64,000 nucleotides of DNA from the NCBI GenBank assembly GCA_012934845.2, contig WNNJ02000423.1, forward strand, positions 1 to 64,000, given 5' to 3'. Shown here in pieces: positions 12,723 through 25,531 of the stretch. Within the stretch, counting starts at the first letter, position 1; the number at the start of each line of letters is the position of its first letter. The stretch comes from Pomphorhynchus laevis. Its lineage: Eukaryota; Acanthocephala; Palaeacanthocephala; Echinorhynchida; Pomphorhynchidae. The position numbers and the translations under genes were made by a program. The notes below the pieces were generated by a model that saw nothing but the letters and a program-made list of their open reading frames with translations, did no database searches and was not told the DNA's origin.

Positions 12723-13366
12723 TCTACCTGTTAATACAACTCATTTATGTGCACAACTAAGAGAATTTAATTTTTGTAAATATATATAATATATATAAAA
12801 AATATATAATATACAAAATATATATTTTTCTTTCAAATCTCTTTGCATTTTAAAAACTTTTAAAAACATGCTTTAAATTGATTATATTAATTTTCAATTT
12901 TTATTAATTATTTTTAATTTAGTAACAAAGTTAAATAATTTTACAGATGAAATAATTTTAAGACACAAATCATAACATAAATATTAAACCTTAAATTGCC
13001 TTGCAATTTACTTTTTTAGCAATGATGCTTTGTTTCTTTAAATGATCCTTTTAAGCAAATTTACTTGTCACTCTTTATGTAATACTCAATTTATGCATTG
13101 AACATAGCTAATAGCTCTATTTAATAGCTCTGGCTCTTTTAAAATTTTACATTTTGAACTTTATTTACAAGTTTTTCTAGGAAGTAATTCTGGAATCTTG
13201 TTTTGATTTATAACTATCTGATTTCTGAAATATATATTGAATAGACATATATTTTGAATTTATAGGCTCATTTAGGAAAATTTAATTTTTGTAAATAAAT
13301 ATTATTATATCAATATTATTTTGCTTAATATGTTGTTCACATTTCTATAAATATGTCAATGTTTAG
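12723..13366. other. AT-rich intron-like sequence
   Basis: No genes seen. Blocks here (AATCATAACATAAATATTAAAC, AGCAATGATGCTTTG) recur diverged near 14200 and 22500, showing that introns of the array were duplicated with the exons. Confidence 0.5.
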
Positions 13367-13432
13367 GAAGTTTTACAATACTAATTTTAAATCAAACTCT
13401 TCACTATGGCTTTCTGGCAACGTAACTTATAT
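13367..13432 (+). CDS. Candidate micro-exon E1 (66 nt, phase 2-2)
   Basis: Acceptor ATGTTTAG, donor GTAAGTAGC. The open frame starts KFYNTNFKSNS and ends LWLSGNVTY. Against E5 (21.6 kb) I count 15 differences, 13 of them amino-acid changing. The same donor context (GTAAGTAGC) marks E5, E8, E10 and E12. Confidence 0.7.
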
Positions 13433-15024
13433 GTAAGTAGCGACAAATGTTTTATTTTTGTTGTTTAAAATATATATAATGTAATCTTACACATCCGTAT
13501 TCTTATTATTATTTACTTCATGCTTCCAATAGTACTATACTTTGCATAACCGTCTTCTTAGCTTGTATTTATCAACAGAGAACATGTGATTAATAAAAAT
13601 ATGCTATTTATAATGTTATTTTTCAAATTTGTGTTCCCATTATTTTTGATTCGTTTCCGATTACACTATATCTTACATAGCATTCTTTTTGTTTAGCGTT
13701 TTTAACAATTAAGAACATATGATTAAAGATAATTAAAGATATGTAATAATAATTACAAATCTTTCAAATAATTAAAGATATGTAATCCATTTTATCGTAA
13801 CGTTGTATAAATTAAACATGATTGATTGTGTCGCAGCTTTATTCTTTCAAATCTATTTGCATTTCGAATAATAAATTAATTACTTTTAATTTAGTAACAA
13901 ATCATTAGAGGCACAAATCTTACTCTGCATTTTATGTTTTTTACCAATTATGCTTTTTAAATTATTCTCTTTAACAATTATACTAGTACTGTAAAACTAA
14001 TACTGTCATTGTATGATTTCTGACAATATCTTGAATAAACAAATATCTTTATTTTTATATATTTGAGCAAATTTAAATTTTTATATAAATTATTAACTGT
14101 TATTCAATTTAATGTATTTAATTTAATAAACTTAATTATTATTAAGATTTTTTTCAAATAATTCTAAGATAGAACTCATGCTTACATTACTGAACATTAA
14201 ATTGATTCGCATATTACATCTTCTAGCAATGATGCTTTGTATTTTAAATGATCCTTTTAAGTAAATTTACGTGTCGCGTTGCTAATTTCCTATCAATAAT
14301 TTATTTTTAAGAATCAACTAATGCATTAATAACTTTGCTGAATTTATATACTTAACAAAGAATAACGTCATTGTTTGATTTCGGACATCTATGTTAAATA
14401 TACATATATTTTGATTTTTTTATTTATTTGAGCAATTAGATATTTTAATATCGTAACGATTTCTCGTTTAATATCTTAATCTAAAACACTGATATGGCTT
14501 TTACACAAAATTGGTTGTTTACCTGAGACATGTTTAAGACCATTAGCTTATGAACAACGGTGATTTGATTAACGATACGATGTCACGTTTTGCTACATGC
14601 TACATTCTTCTCGCAATCAACTTACTGCACTTCCATCTGTTCTTTGTCTACGTAATATTAACATCAACGTAATATTGCATGTGGTTTAAAAATAGACACC
14701 GCTAAATGCCCTCTCCAAACTAAAGTCGTATACAATCATCTACAGGCTAAACAAGCCATCCGCATTTTGATAACAATTTGCTCTGGCACTTCTCAAATTT
14801 AACACATAGAATTTTATTTACGAGTTCTTTCTGGAAGTAATTCTGGATTCTTGTTGTAAACCGATATTTATTTTGATTATACAAAAATATCTTTTAAATT
14901 ATTTATTAAAAATTTTCGAATCGTGTATTTGTAAAGGCTGAAACGGTAAAACAATTTGCAACAGAAATATGCTTTAGTACACTTTCCACTCAGTTTCTTT
15001 CGTTCATGTTATATATTATTTCAG

Positions 15025-15090
15025 AGAATTTCACGGTTCTACTCTCAACTCAGACTTTTTGCTGGATATATATGATAATATTCATACGTT
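15025..15090 (+). CDS. Candidate micro-exon E2 (66 nt, phase 2-2)
   Basis: Acceptor ATTTCAG, donor GTAAGTATC. The open frame starts EFHGSTLNSD and ends LDIYDNIHT. An identical copy is E7 in the duplicated segment. It belongs to the E-type subgroup (first codon Glu, donor GTAAGTATC). Confidence 0.7.
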
Positions 15091-16657
15091 GTAAGTATCT
15101 GTAGTTTTTGAATTAACAATTTTCAATCTTAATATTTATCGATCAATAATCTATATTGCACTCAATAACATGCTATACGTTTGTTATAGAACTATAATTT
15201 ATTTGCAAACTCACCATTTTTGTCAATATTAATTGAAAAGATATTATGTTATCCAAAATAATAATTTAAAACAATACAAAACATTTTTATAGCTTCATAT
15301 TTTTTACCTCACAAGCTTAAAGCTTGTTCGATTGTATATTTAACAGAATTTTATGGTGTATTAGATCAATAGCTGTAAAATGAATAACGTGATAAAAACT
15401 CATTTTTTACACATATATAAAAGAAATTATACTAAATAGCCATAATTAGCAAATGATTAAAAATTAATTAAATAATAAAGCAATATAAAAGCAATTCGAA
15501 CATTTATATTATTTTATACAATCATTCTGACTTTTACATAATGATATAAATTTTTATATTATAAAAACGCAAATCCTTGTTTTTTAATAATTGTCTTGAG
15601 ATAACAAGGTTAAAGCTGATTGAACAATTAACGTCGTATAAGCACGACACTAAGTCACTAATATCAGTTTGTAAATAAATTTATTTAATTTTAGATTAAG
15701 TAAATAAATACTGATATCGATAATAAATATTATACGGAACTTAAAAATTAAATAAATTAAAATAAAAACAAATCACACATCTATATTAATTCATACAATC
15801 ATTCTGATTTTTGGATTATTATATAATTTTTTAGAATTATTATTCAAATCAGTGTTTTATAATGTTTCTTAAAGTACTAACAAATTACCCAATATCTTTA
15901 AATAGTTGTATTTTTTGAGAAATTACTAAATGATTACATGCTCTATACTAGAAGTTAGATTTAGTTAATACTTCTAATTAGTATTTTGAAGGATTGTCTG
16001 TAGGCCTTCATTAATAGCAGATTATGTCTATAACAGAACTATAGTTTATACCACAATCCCACAAAGATATTATTTAGTTTTTTTATTATTATTCTACAAT
16101 TCAATATCTTTGAATTTATATTCGATAAAATTATAATATATTTTATATTGTTAAAGCTTTTATGGTCAGCAGATTCAGAATTTACTTTTGAATAAAACTC
16201 CCGGCAACATATTATCGGATATATTGTTCTAATGTTAGTAACCTATAGTTTTAAACTTATCATTACTTTTGTTATGATTATTAACAATTATTTGCTTTAA
16301 CGGGGATAGTTGTTTTTAATTTTATTTTAAATTTTGACAAAAAACTAAAACCTCATTTATAACATATTTAAAAACAATTTAATTTATAGTTTTTTTATTA
16401 GAAATGTTTAAAAATTAAATTACCATTCATGTATTCAGTTAGAATCATAGTTAGTAACCGATAGTTTTAACCATAGTAGAACAAGTAAAATAAAAACAAA
16501 TTGCACATTAACATTATTTTATTCAATTTTTCTGATTTGTACATTATAACGTAGATAGTTTATTTAATTGTCCATGTAAAATGTCAAATAATTAGATTAA
16601 AACTGTTCGTGAAAGTAGCACCTACGTTTTTAGATCAATTTAATTTTAAACGTTTAG

Positions 16658-16686
16658 AAAGTTCTACGATACGTACTTTAATAACC
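16658..16686 (+). pseudogene. Truncated micro-exon at duplication breakpoint
   Basis: Acceptor CGTTTAG and the first 29 or so bases match exon E8 (AAAGTTCTACGATACG...). The sequence then diverges at the end of duplication D1. No donor follows, so this copy cannot act as an internal exon. Confidence 0.75.
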
Positions 16687-16879
16687 ACTCCGTTAAAAAT
16701 GTTTTCTTAAATTTTTTTTTGTTATCGAAAATTTATACAATTATAAATTTTCTTCAAGAACATTTATAATTGTTCTAGCAAATTACAATTGCTGAAGATG
16801 ATGTTGGTTTTTGCCATCTTTCTTCTAATTTAAATGCTATTACACCGTAGCAATCCTCATTCAAATTCAATTTATGACG

Positions 16880-17393
16880 TTTACTATTTGTATGTTTTCG
16901 ATTCAACAACAATATCTTAGTGGGAATAGGAATTCCAGTTGGTCAGACTATCAAGTAATTGTGATTCAATAACTAAATAATCATGTGAATTAGCGCTTGT
17001 TATTAATTTTATAAAATAAGATAAATTGGTTGTTTATTAATACTAAAATTTGTAAGTTATATAATAAAGTTATTCAAAATGTCTTATGAAAGTAATCTCT
17101 ATTATTAGACTGTCTGCATGTTTTCCAACATTTATATATGATTAATTAATTGTTTAGAGTTATGCACAATGCTATTGTTATATTAAAACGTTGATAGATA
17201 TTTCTGTAAATTATATCAATATGTATTAAGTATCTAACTACAATATTTATTTATTACTTAATTCATGTATTATCAATTTTAAAGTTTGTAAATTATTATT
17301 TAATTAAACTTGCTGTAATATTATATTTAATCTAATTTCACAATAGTTCTACATTTCGTTTAATGTATTATATCGATTAATTCAGTAAATAAT
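16880..17393 (+). repeat. Segmental duplication D2, left copy
   Basis: About 514 bp nearly identical to 30994-31507 (offset 14114). It is non-coding intron-type sequence lying upstream of an exon in both places (E3 and E12). Confidence 0.9.
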
Positions 17394-17459
17394 TCAAAAA
17401 TTTCACATATTATTTAAATGTTTTCTTACATTCTTATATAACTGATAAATATTATTTAG

Positions 17460-17528
17460 AGACTATGAGATTTCCCTTAGAACTTATTATAAACAGATGA
17501 CGCATTTAGATATAATTGATTTAGTTGT
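17460..17528 (+). CDS. Candidate micro-exon E3 (69 nt, phase 2-2)
   Basis: Acceptor TATTTAG, donor GTAAGTATC. Open frame starting DYEISLRTYY and ending LDIIDLV. One codon longer than the standard 66 nt and the most diverged of the full-length members, but it keeps splice signals, phase and the LDI core of the E-type. Confidence 0.55.
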
Positions 17529-17639
17529 GTAAGTATCTGGTCGTTTTTAATTAGTTATTACGTTTTTGAAATGAATAATAACAAATAAAAACGAATAATA
17601 ACGAATAAGTTTTTAACGATAAATCAATTTATTTAATAA

Positions 17640-20100
17640 AACATAAAGAAAGAGATGAGAAAAATGTGAAAAAAATGTTCAATTAAGATCTTCTGCGAAA
17701 TCTTTTCCATGTTTATTCCAGAGTTCTAGCGTAGACCGGAAAATTATAATTTGAACGACTCGCTCGAACACACATAGACGTCGTTTTCGCTAGTGCAAAA
17801 CTTATTTTGCATCTTTAATGTTTGATGGTTTCGTTGTAATTCCTCGATAGTCTTGCTATTTGTTTAAGAACACATTGGGTTGTCCTATTCGGTCAGATGA
17901 GTACGACGGAGCTAAGTGACTGAAAATACAAATGTCCATTAAGGACCGCTCCGACAGATCACCATATAAACCATGACAGGCAACATCCACCCTTGCATTA
18001 TTATCAGTTGATGTAGCGGGATTGTCGAAAACAACTTCATCACTCAAAGGTATCAAATGTGACTCATCCGATACAGAACTACATACTTTTGTAAGCTCTC
18101 TCGCTAATAAATCTCTCACGATATTGTGGCGTACTGTTGGCATATCACCTGTTTTGCACGAAAGTAAATGATGTATGTTGAATTTTTCTCCACATCGACA
18201 TAAATTTGGTGCCTTCCGCGGTTTCATGCCATATCTGACAGCAATTGCATCACGAAATTCTCTTCTTGACAGGTAATACCCCATACGCTTTATTGGTTTG
18301 GCAGATAACCAAGACGACGCCCCCTTCATTTTGATTAATTTTGAGTTCTGGTCTTTTTGGGATTTTTCAATCATTTCTTGAAAAAAAATCTTTATCTTGT
18401 CTTATTTGCTTTCTTATTTTTACTTGCTCTTCCAATAAATCAATTCCATTTAATACATTTAACAAGGGTGTACATATTCGAATATAATCGTCATAATTTC
18501 TATTAGGATTTAATTTGGGGTCAATCACTCCTAGACCACCGAAACAAAGTGGCATTGCCACAATGCGAAACTCATCATTACTCATTTGATTAATTCCTGT
18601 TATGGCTGGTAAGACTTCTTTTCGTAATTTTTCGGAAAGATAAAGGAATTGATCTCCCTTAACTTTACATGTAGGTTGTACATGATTCAATTTACACTGA
18701 AGCGCTTGTGTGAGAGCTGTGTAGGCTTCCTGAGGAAATTCATTCGCTGCGAGAGTTTATCTTGACAAAATAAACTCCCAATTTGTAACTGTCCTGCGTA
18801 AAAAATTTGACACAAAATCCTCCTCACCAATTGCAGACCCCAAAATTTGAGAACATGATCGTTTATTTCTACTCCCGTTCCCTTACAAATTCTATCCGCG
18901 TTACATATATTATCTTCGTGAACTAGTAATTTGCATTTATTTTCATTTAAATGGAAGCCGAAATATGGTCCAATCTTACTTAATAGGTTCCATACTTTTA
19001 ATTAATCATTTACATTGCCAACGTATATCCCATCATCAGCGAACCATCTATGACTAACGTCTGGAGCGGCGGCTAGAAGCCATTGAATTAATGGCAGAGA
19101 TGATGCAGCATACGTAATCATTGAGAGTGGATCACCCTGTGTAAATCCCTCATTTGAGTAGAGAAAATCTCCGTCTACAGACAATCTCGCAGAGCAACCA
19201 TAAATATTTCTAAAAACAATTGTCAAGGAAGGGCAAACCTTTTCAATATTTACCAGGGCAAGCTTTAGATTTACGTTATTAAAAGTATTACTCGCATCTA
19301 ATTGCAAAATGCCAAATTCTTCATTCTCGTTATAAATATGCCATACAGAATGAATGGCCGCTTTAATACCACAGCTTTGACCGGCACATAGTTGATAGCA
19401 TCCCGCAACACTCTGCAGGTCATTACTGATACGTCTTGCTAGAACTTTGCCTATAATTCTTCGTAATACTTCACCTATTCCAATAGGTCTTATTCCAGGT
19501 GATTTGTCCAGTGGTATGAGTCGACTTGCAGTGAAGGCCTTAAGTACATATGGATTAAATTCTTTAGTAGCTTAAGTTATCGCGAAATTTGCGAGGCTTG
19601 ATGCGAGTTTTTCAGAATAAAGGCCAAACGTGCAAAGCATATCACGCCAGGATTTCGCATCAACCCCAGACGGACCTGCAGCACCTTAAGTACGCCTACT
19701 GGCCTCGACTATTTGTTCCCCGGATAAACTCTTAAAAATTATAGGATGGTGCTCGACAACATTTGGCAGTGGATCTTGCAGAACTGCTTTATTCATTACA
19801 TCAGATGCGTTGGTATGCAATTCAACGAGTCTTTCACGCACACTTTTGTTATTTACTGTATCATTTAGGCTTAGAGTTCTTCCATTCAAATCAGAACCTT
19901 CGAGAAATCGTATGGCAGCATTTGTCTTGCCATTCGTCATGAGTTTTGAGAAATTTTGTATCTACTTATTTGATGATTCCATATTTCTAGGTTTTCGTAG
20001 TTTCAATCTGTTTTGAAGTATTCTTGCTTCTGCCAGCAACGTACCGATATTTTTATCGTAACGAATAATATTTTTATAATAACGAATAATACAAATAATA
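17640..20100 (-). pseudogene. Retroelement with RT, CCHC finger and restriction-like endonuclease (copy 1)
   Basis: Reading leftward on the minus strand: an N-terminal conserved stretch (19686-19940, GKTNAAIRFLEGSD); RT blocks (SRLIPLDKSPGIRPIGIGE, LQLDASNTFNNVN, FTQGDPLSM, catalytic region HRWFADDG in 19002-19307); a thumb part (18367-18690, GGLGVIDPK); then WLSAKPIKRMGYYLSRREF, a CxCG-H-C finger (CRCGEKFNIHHLLSC) and a PD-(D/E)XK-like end (ARVDVACHG ... LMDICIF). Finger plus nuclease after RT is the layout of restriction-like-endonuclease non-LTR elements. The same protein family occurs in many animals; I cannot give its formal name. Several frame breaks. It sits just after micro-exon E3. 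Confidence 0.75.
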
Positions 20101-20159
20101 ACAACTATTATGCTAATATTTCTAGTTTGATATTTGATAAATGTCACCTATATCACTTT

Positions 20160-20650
20160 ATGTTTCGCTTCGGTCGTTTTGACAATTTGCAAACACATGG
20201 TTCCTTGCAATTTTGCAGACTAGCACAATACGGCCTTTTGAATATTTGTTCAAAAAATATAATATTATCTTCTAACTGTGAGATATAAATTCAAAATGAG
20301 TTCGTACAATTTGAAAATTGTTTCTTAGGCGCATTTCGATTAGTTTTTTGTAACTGTGAGTAGTTGCATTATTTGATTATTGCATTCGTGTTTGCAACAT
20401 TTTATTCAGCTGTCTTTTTGTAAATTAAAATAATGCTAGAGATAGAAATGCTGATTGTAGGCTCTCCTAACATTTATATTATTTGGAAGTAGATTCATAA
20501 CACGGGAAAGGCGCGATCTTCAAACACCTTGACCATTTATTTGGAAATGTAAAAATTCGAATTATTTCGCTTAGGTGTTCTGCCAATTTTTCAAAAACAT
20601 GGCTCCTTACAATTTTGCACACTATGGCCTTTTGAATAGTACAGCATTTT
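20160..20650 (+). repeat. Two-copy diverged direct repeat
   Basis: The segment CATGG.TCCTT.CAATTTTGCA...CGGCCTTTTGAATA occurs near 20195-20245 and 20600-20640, spaced about 400 bp. No gene recognised. Confidence 0.6.
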
Positions 20651-20873
20651 GAAAGTAATTTACTATATCTAGCTCACCATATTCATTTTTAATATCTACA
20701 ATAATGATATATTTCAATATTACATTTAAATATAAGAATGAAATATATAATGTGTTATTTTGATTTTACAAGAGCTTAGGTTTCATAATTTATGATCAAT
20801 ACAAACAAGCGCTTTCACACATTATCGATATGGTTTCTTATATTCATTTAAAATTATTAAATATATCGTTTAG

Positions 20874-20936
20874 AGAGTTTTACAATTCCATTAGGAAATC
20901 AAACATTAAACTGGATATAACTAAGGTTTCAGTGTT
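20874..20936 (+). pseudogene. Micro-exon E4 with defective donor
   Basis: Acceptor CGTTTAG. The open frame starts EFYNSIRKSN and contains KLDIT, clearly the E-type. At the expected 3' end the donor reads GAAAGTAT instead of GTAAGTAT. The next GT, at 20941, would give a 67-nt exon and shift the frame. Likely a dead exon, unless the base is a sequencing error. Confidence 0.65.
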
Positions 20937-21551
20937 GAAAGTATATGGGAATTGTTTGTAATATTGTTTTCATATTATTTAAATTTGCCGTTTTCGGTCT
21001 AATTATTAATATTTTTCATTGCTTTAACAAAATTGATCGTTTAATATTCGATAAATATCACTTTGTATATTGTGTCAATATACAAACAATTAGCAGAGTT
21101 GTATTATAATTATATACCAATAATATTGATGTAGTAATATCATTCATGTTCTATGTTGATACATTGAATTGATTCTATATTTTTGCTTGTACATGCAGAG
21201 TGGCATTAAAAAATATTATACGTTGAAAAGTTGAAAATCACCGCATTTTCAAAATATTTATTTCAATCAAGTTTGGTATTTTTGTTTGCCTGCACTATTA
21301 AAACTTTTAAATAATAAATATTAATATTTTATTTCATAAATTGTAAATATATAATCTTTAATTCTGCATTCAATAATACTATAATTTAATTCGTTGATTT
21401 TGCATTCTTTTTTAAGTGACATTGTAGACATGACATATAATTTTTATCAGATTTTTTAAATTTTCATATTTTTCTATAAATCATAATTATGTATCCCTTT
21501 TTCCTACAATCGTCTTGTCGATTATAATATTTTTAAAATGTTAATGTTTAG

Positions 21552-21617
21552 GAAGTTTTACAATACTACTTTTGAATCAAATTCGTGGCTATCTATATAT
21601 GGCTACATACCTGATAT
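21552..21617 (+). CDS. Candidate micro-exon E5 (66 nt, phase 2-2)
   Basis: Acceptor ATGTTTAG, donor GTAAGTAGC. The open frame starts KFYNTTFESNS and ends LSIYGYIPD. Close paralogue of E1, with replacements concentrated in the second half. Confidence 0.7.
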
Positions 21618-22257
21618 GTAAGTAGCTACAAACATTTTAATAGTTTGTTGTTGCAAAAACACATTATTATTGCATTAAAAAATATTTATTATTTTATTTT
21701 TTAATTTGCTTTCTCATCATTACGATAATGGTTACGATAATGTTTTCCATAACTAAACAATATGTCGTCGAGACCGGTTGATCTTTAAGGGAAAACATGA
21801 ACAATCGTTGAAACGATATTAAAAACATAAGAACTAGAAATGATAAAGTTGTATTTCAACTTAGTATACCTCTAAGTTGAAAATTCCGACTATAAACTGT
21901 ATATCTTGCATGTTCTTTTATATTTTCATAATTGAGCATAATTAGCTTTTTTAAATAAAAAAGCTAAAAGATATTTAATAATAAACATAAAATTAAAGAA
22001 ATGTAATTATATTTTATCTTAATTGTATTTATTAAATATTAAATAAAAACTAAAAGATATTTAATAAAAAAACATAAAATTAAAGATACGCAATTCTATT
22101 TTAGCGACAGCTTTCCTGTTTCATATCTGTTTGCATTTTAAAAACTTTTGAAAAGCGGTTTTAAATTTTTTATATTAAATTTCAATTGTTATTCGATCAA
22201 TTTTTTAAATTTACAAATTTACAAATTTACAAATTTTAGTAAAATAATGCTTTCGAA

Positions 22258-22491
22258 TTAATCGACTTTTTCAACCGAGTCGGCTGTCCTGGTTTTATCG
22301 TTCTCTGCACTATCACCAGTTCTTGTATCCTCATTGCTCTCGTCGTCTTCTACCAAAGTTTCATCATCGGATTCCTCTCCTTTTCATCCTCTTCCACATT
22401 CTCGTCTGTGTAATTCTGTATTACATATGATGATTGTTCTTGCATGTCACTGATAACTGAGACAATTTCACTAGTTCCGTCGGTGATAACA
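22258..22491 (-). pseudogene. Acidic coding fragment of unknown origin
   Basis: The minus strand is open over two adjoining frames: upstream SEIVSVISDMQEQSSYV, downstream DDETLVEDDESNEDT ... SVEKVD then stop. A one-base shift separates them. Rich in Glu/Asp, like the tail of a nuclear or chaperone-type protein, but I do not recognise it. It lies inside intron-type sequence that is otherwise shared with paralogous introns, so it may be an inserted retrocopy piece. Confidence 0.4.
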
Positions 22492-23330
22492 TTCAAGACG
22501 CAAATCATACTAATATTACTAGACATTGAATTTCTTTACGTTTTACGATTTTAGCAATGATGCTTTGCTTTTTAAATTCTGCTCTTAAGGAAATTTACTA
22601 GTACTGAACAAAGAATATCGTCATTGTTTGATTTCGGACACATTTTTTGAATATTCATATATTTCGATTTTTTTATTTATTTAAGCAAATATTTATTTTA
22701 ATATCGTAACGATTTCTCGTTTAATATCTTAATCTAAAACACTGAAATGACTTTTACACAAAATTGGTTGTTTACCTGAGACATGTGTAAGGCTATTAGC
22801 TAATGAACAACCGTGATTTGATTATCAATAAGATGTCACGCTTTTCACTTAGCCACTTGCTGCCTTTAAAAGTCAACTAACCGCTAACATAATAAAATGG
22901 ACAAAAATATTTGTTCCATTTATATTATTCTTTCAATGTGTTTGTCCAATTCTTTACATTTTATGTCTGCACTTGTTTCTGTTCTTTGCTTAAATGATAT
23001 TGCATGTTGTTGAAACAGACACAGAAAAAGTATATCCAATCTTCGGTCGTTTAAGATTCTATAGCTTCACAATCCAAACACGTATTTTGATTAAAAAAAT
23101 AACCAGCTCTTTTACAATTTTGGGGTTTGAACTTTATTTACAAGTTATTTTTTAAGTAATTATGGAGTCTTGTTCTAAACTAATATTTAGTTTGGTTACC
23201 AATCATATGCTTAATTTATTTTACAAATTTCTTTATTGAAAATTTGTATAAACTGAAACAATTAAACATGTTTTGGTTCCATAAATATGCTTTAGCACAC
23301 TTCATTCGTTCATGTCAAATATTTTTTCAG

Positions 23331-23388
23331 AGAATTACACGGTTCTACTCTCAACTCAGACTTTTTGCTGGATATCCATGCTAATATG
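23331..23388 (+). pseudogene. Truncated micro-exon E6
   Basis: Acceptor TTTTTTCAG, then a close copy of E2 (ELHGSTLNSD, LDIHAN) that runs into unrelated sequence with a stop and no donor. It sits about 450 bp upstream of the intact copy E7. Confidence 0.7.
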
Positions 23389-23476
23389 ATTTGATTATCA
23401 ATAAGATGTCACATTTTCTACATGCTACCTTCTTACTCGCAATCAACTTACTGCACTTGCATCTGTTCTTTGTCTA

Positions 23477-25495
23477 CGTAATATTGCATGTGGTTTAAAA
23501 ATAGACACCGCTAAATGCCCTCTCCAAACTAAAGTCGTATACAATCATCTACAGGCTAAACAAGCCATCCGCATTTTGATAACAATTTGCTCTGGCACTT
23601 CTCAAATTTAACACATAGAATTTTATTTACGAGTTCTTTCTGGAAGTAATTCTGGATTCTTGTTGTAAACCGATATTTATTTTGATTATACAAAAATATC
23701 TTTTAAATTATTTATTAAAAATTTTCGAATCGTGTATTTGTAAAGGCTGAAACGGTAAAACAATTTGCAACAGAAATATGCTTTAGTACACTTTCCACTC
23801 AGTTTCTTTCGTTCATGTTATATATTATTTCAGAGAATTTCACGGTTCTACTCTCAACTCAGACTTTTTGCTGGATATATATGATAATATTCATACGTTG
23901 TAAGTATCTGTAGTTTTTGAATTAACAATTTTCAATCTTAATATTTATCGATCAATAATCTATATTGCACTCAATAACATGCTATACGTTTGTTATAGAA
24001 CTATAATTTATTTGCAAACTCACCATTTTTGTCAATATTAATTGAAAAGATATTATGTTATCCAAAATAATAATTTAAAACAATACAAAACATTTTTATA
24101 GCTTCATATTTTTTACCTCACAAGCTTAAAGCTTGTTCGATTGTATATTTAACAGAATTTTATGGTGTATTAGATCAATAGCTGTAAAATGAATAACGTG
24201 ATAAAAACTCATTTTTTACACATATATAAAAGAAATTATACTAAATAGCCATAATTAGCAAATGATTAAAAATTAATTAAATAATAAAGCAATATAAAAG
24301 CAATTCGAACATTTATATTATTTTATACAATCATTCTGACTTTTACATAATGATATAAATTTTTATATTATAAAAACGCAAATCCTTGTTTTTTAATAAT
24401 TGTCTTGAGATAACAAGGTTAAAGCTGATTGAACAATTAACGTCGTATAAGCACGACACTAAGTCACTAATATCAGTTTGTAAATAAATTTATTTAATTT
24501 TAGATTAAGTAAATAAATACTGATATCGATAATAAATATTATACGGAACTTAAAAATTAAATAAATTAAAATAAAAACAAATCACACATCTATATTAATT
24601 CATACAATCATTCTGATTTTTGGATTATTATATAATTTTTTAGAATTATTATTCAAATCAGTGTTTTATAATGTTTCTTAAAGTACTAACAAATTACCCA
24701 ATATCTTTAAATAGTTGTATTTTTTGAGAAATTACTAAATGATTACATGCTCTATACTAGAAGTTAGATTTAGTTAATACTTCTAATTAGTATTTTGAAG
24801 GATTGTCTGTAGGCCTTCATTAATAGCAGATTATGTCTATAACAGAACTATAGTTTATACCACAATCCCACAAAGATATTATTTAGTTTTTTTATTATTA
24901 TTCTACAATTCAATATCTTTGAATTTATATTCGATAAAATTATAATATATTTTATATTGTTAAAGCTTTTATGGTCAGCAGATTCAGAATTTACTTTTGA
25001 ATAAAACTCCCGGCAACATATTATCGGATATATTGTTCTAATGTTAGTAACCTATAGTTTTAAACTTATCATTACTTTTGTTATGATTATTAACAATTAT
25101 TTGCTTTAACGGGGATAGTTGTTTTTAATTTTATTTTAAATTTTGACAAAAAACTAAAACCTCATTTATAACATATTTAAAAACAATTTAATTTATAGTT
25201 TTTTATTAGAAATGTTTAAAAATTAAATTACCATTCATGTATTCAGTTAGAATCATAGTTAGTAACCGATAGTTTTAACCATAGTAGAACAAGTAAAATA
25301 AAAACAAATTGCACATTAACATTATTTTATTCAATTTTTCTGATTTGTACATTATAACGTAGATAGTTTATTTAATTGTCCATGTAAAATGTCAAATAAT
25401 TAGATTAAAACTGTTCGTGAAAGTAGCACCTACGTTTTTAGATCAATTTAATTTTAAACGTTTAGAAAGTTCTACGATACGTACTTTAATAACCA
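23477..25495 (+). repeat. Segmental duplication D1, right copy
   Basis: Partner of 14668-16686. The right copy continues into the complete exon E8, so it may be nearer the ancestral arrangement, with the left copy broken in the exon. Confidence 0.93.
23834..23899 (+). CDS. Candidate micro-exon E7 (66 nt), identical to E2
   Basis: Exact duplicate of E2 carried by duplication D1, with both splice sites preserved. If both copies are spliced in, the protein repeats the same 22-residue unit. Confidence 0.68.
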
Positions 25496-25531
25496 GTCCG
25501 CAGTGGTTATTTCTGGTCATGTTATTTATGT
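25466..25531 (+). CDS. Candidate micro-exon E8 (66 nt, phase 2-2)
   Basis: Acceptor CGTTTAG, donor GTAAGTAGC. The open frame starts KFYDTYFNNQS and ends VVISGHVIY. Compared with E12 there are 16 differences in 66 nt, about 14 of them amino-acid changing. A 105-bp block of the following introns differs at only about 4 positions. Confidence 0.72.

Larger units (their letters stand above)
14668..16686 (+). repeat. Segmental duplication D1, left copy
   Basis: Nearly identical over about 2.0 kb to 23477-25495 (offset 8809, one single-base indel seen in a T run, very few substitutions). It carries exon E2 and the beginning of another exon. The right break falls inside that second exon. Very recent by sequence identity. 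Confidence 0.93.

Noticed and set aside
16935-16968. Possible extra micro-exon after CTTAG with donor GTAATTGTG (and its copy near 31049)
   Set aside because: Length 34 nt is not a multiple of three, the donor is weak, and the peptide does not fit the family.
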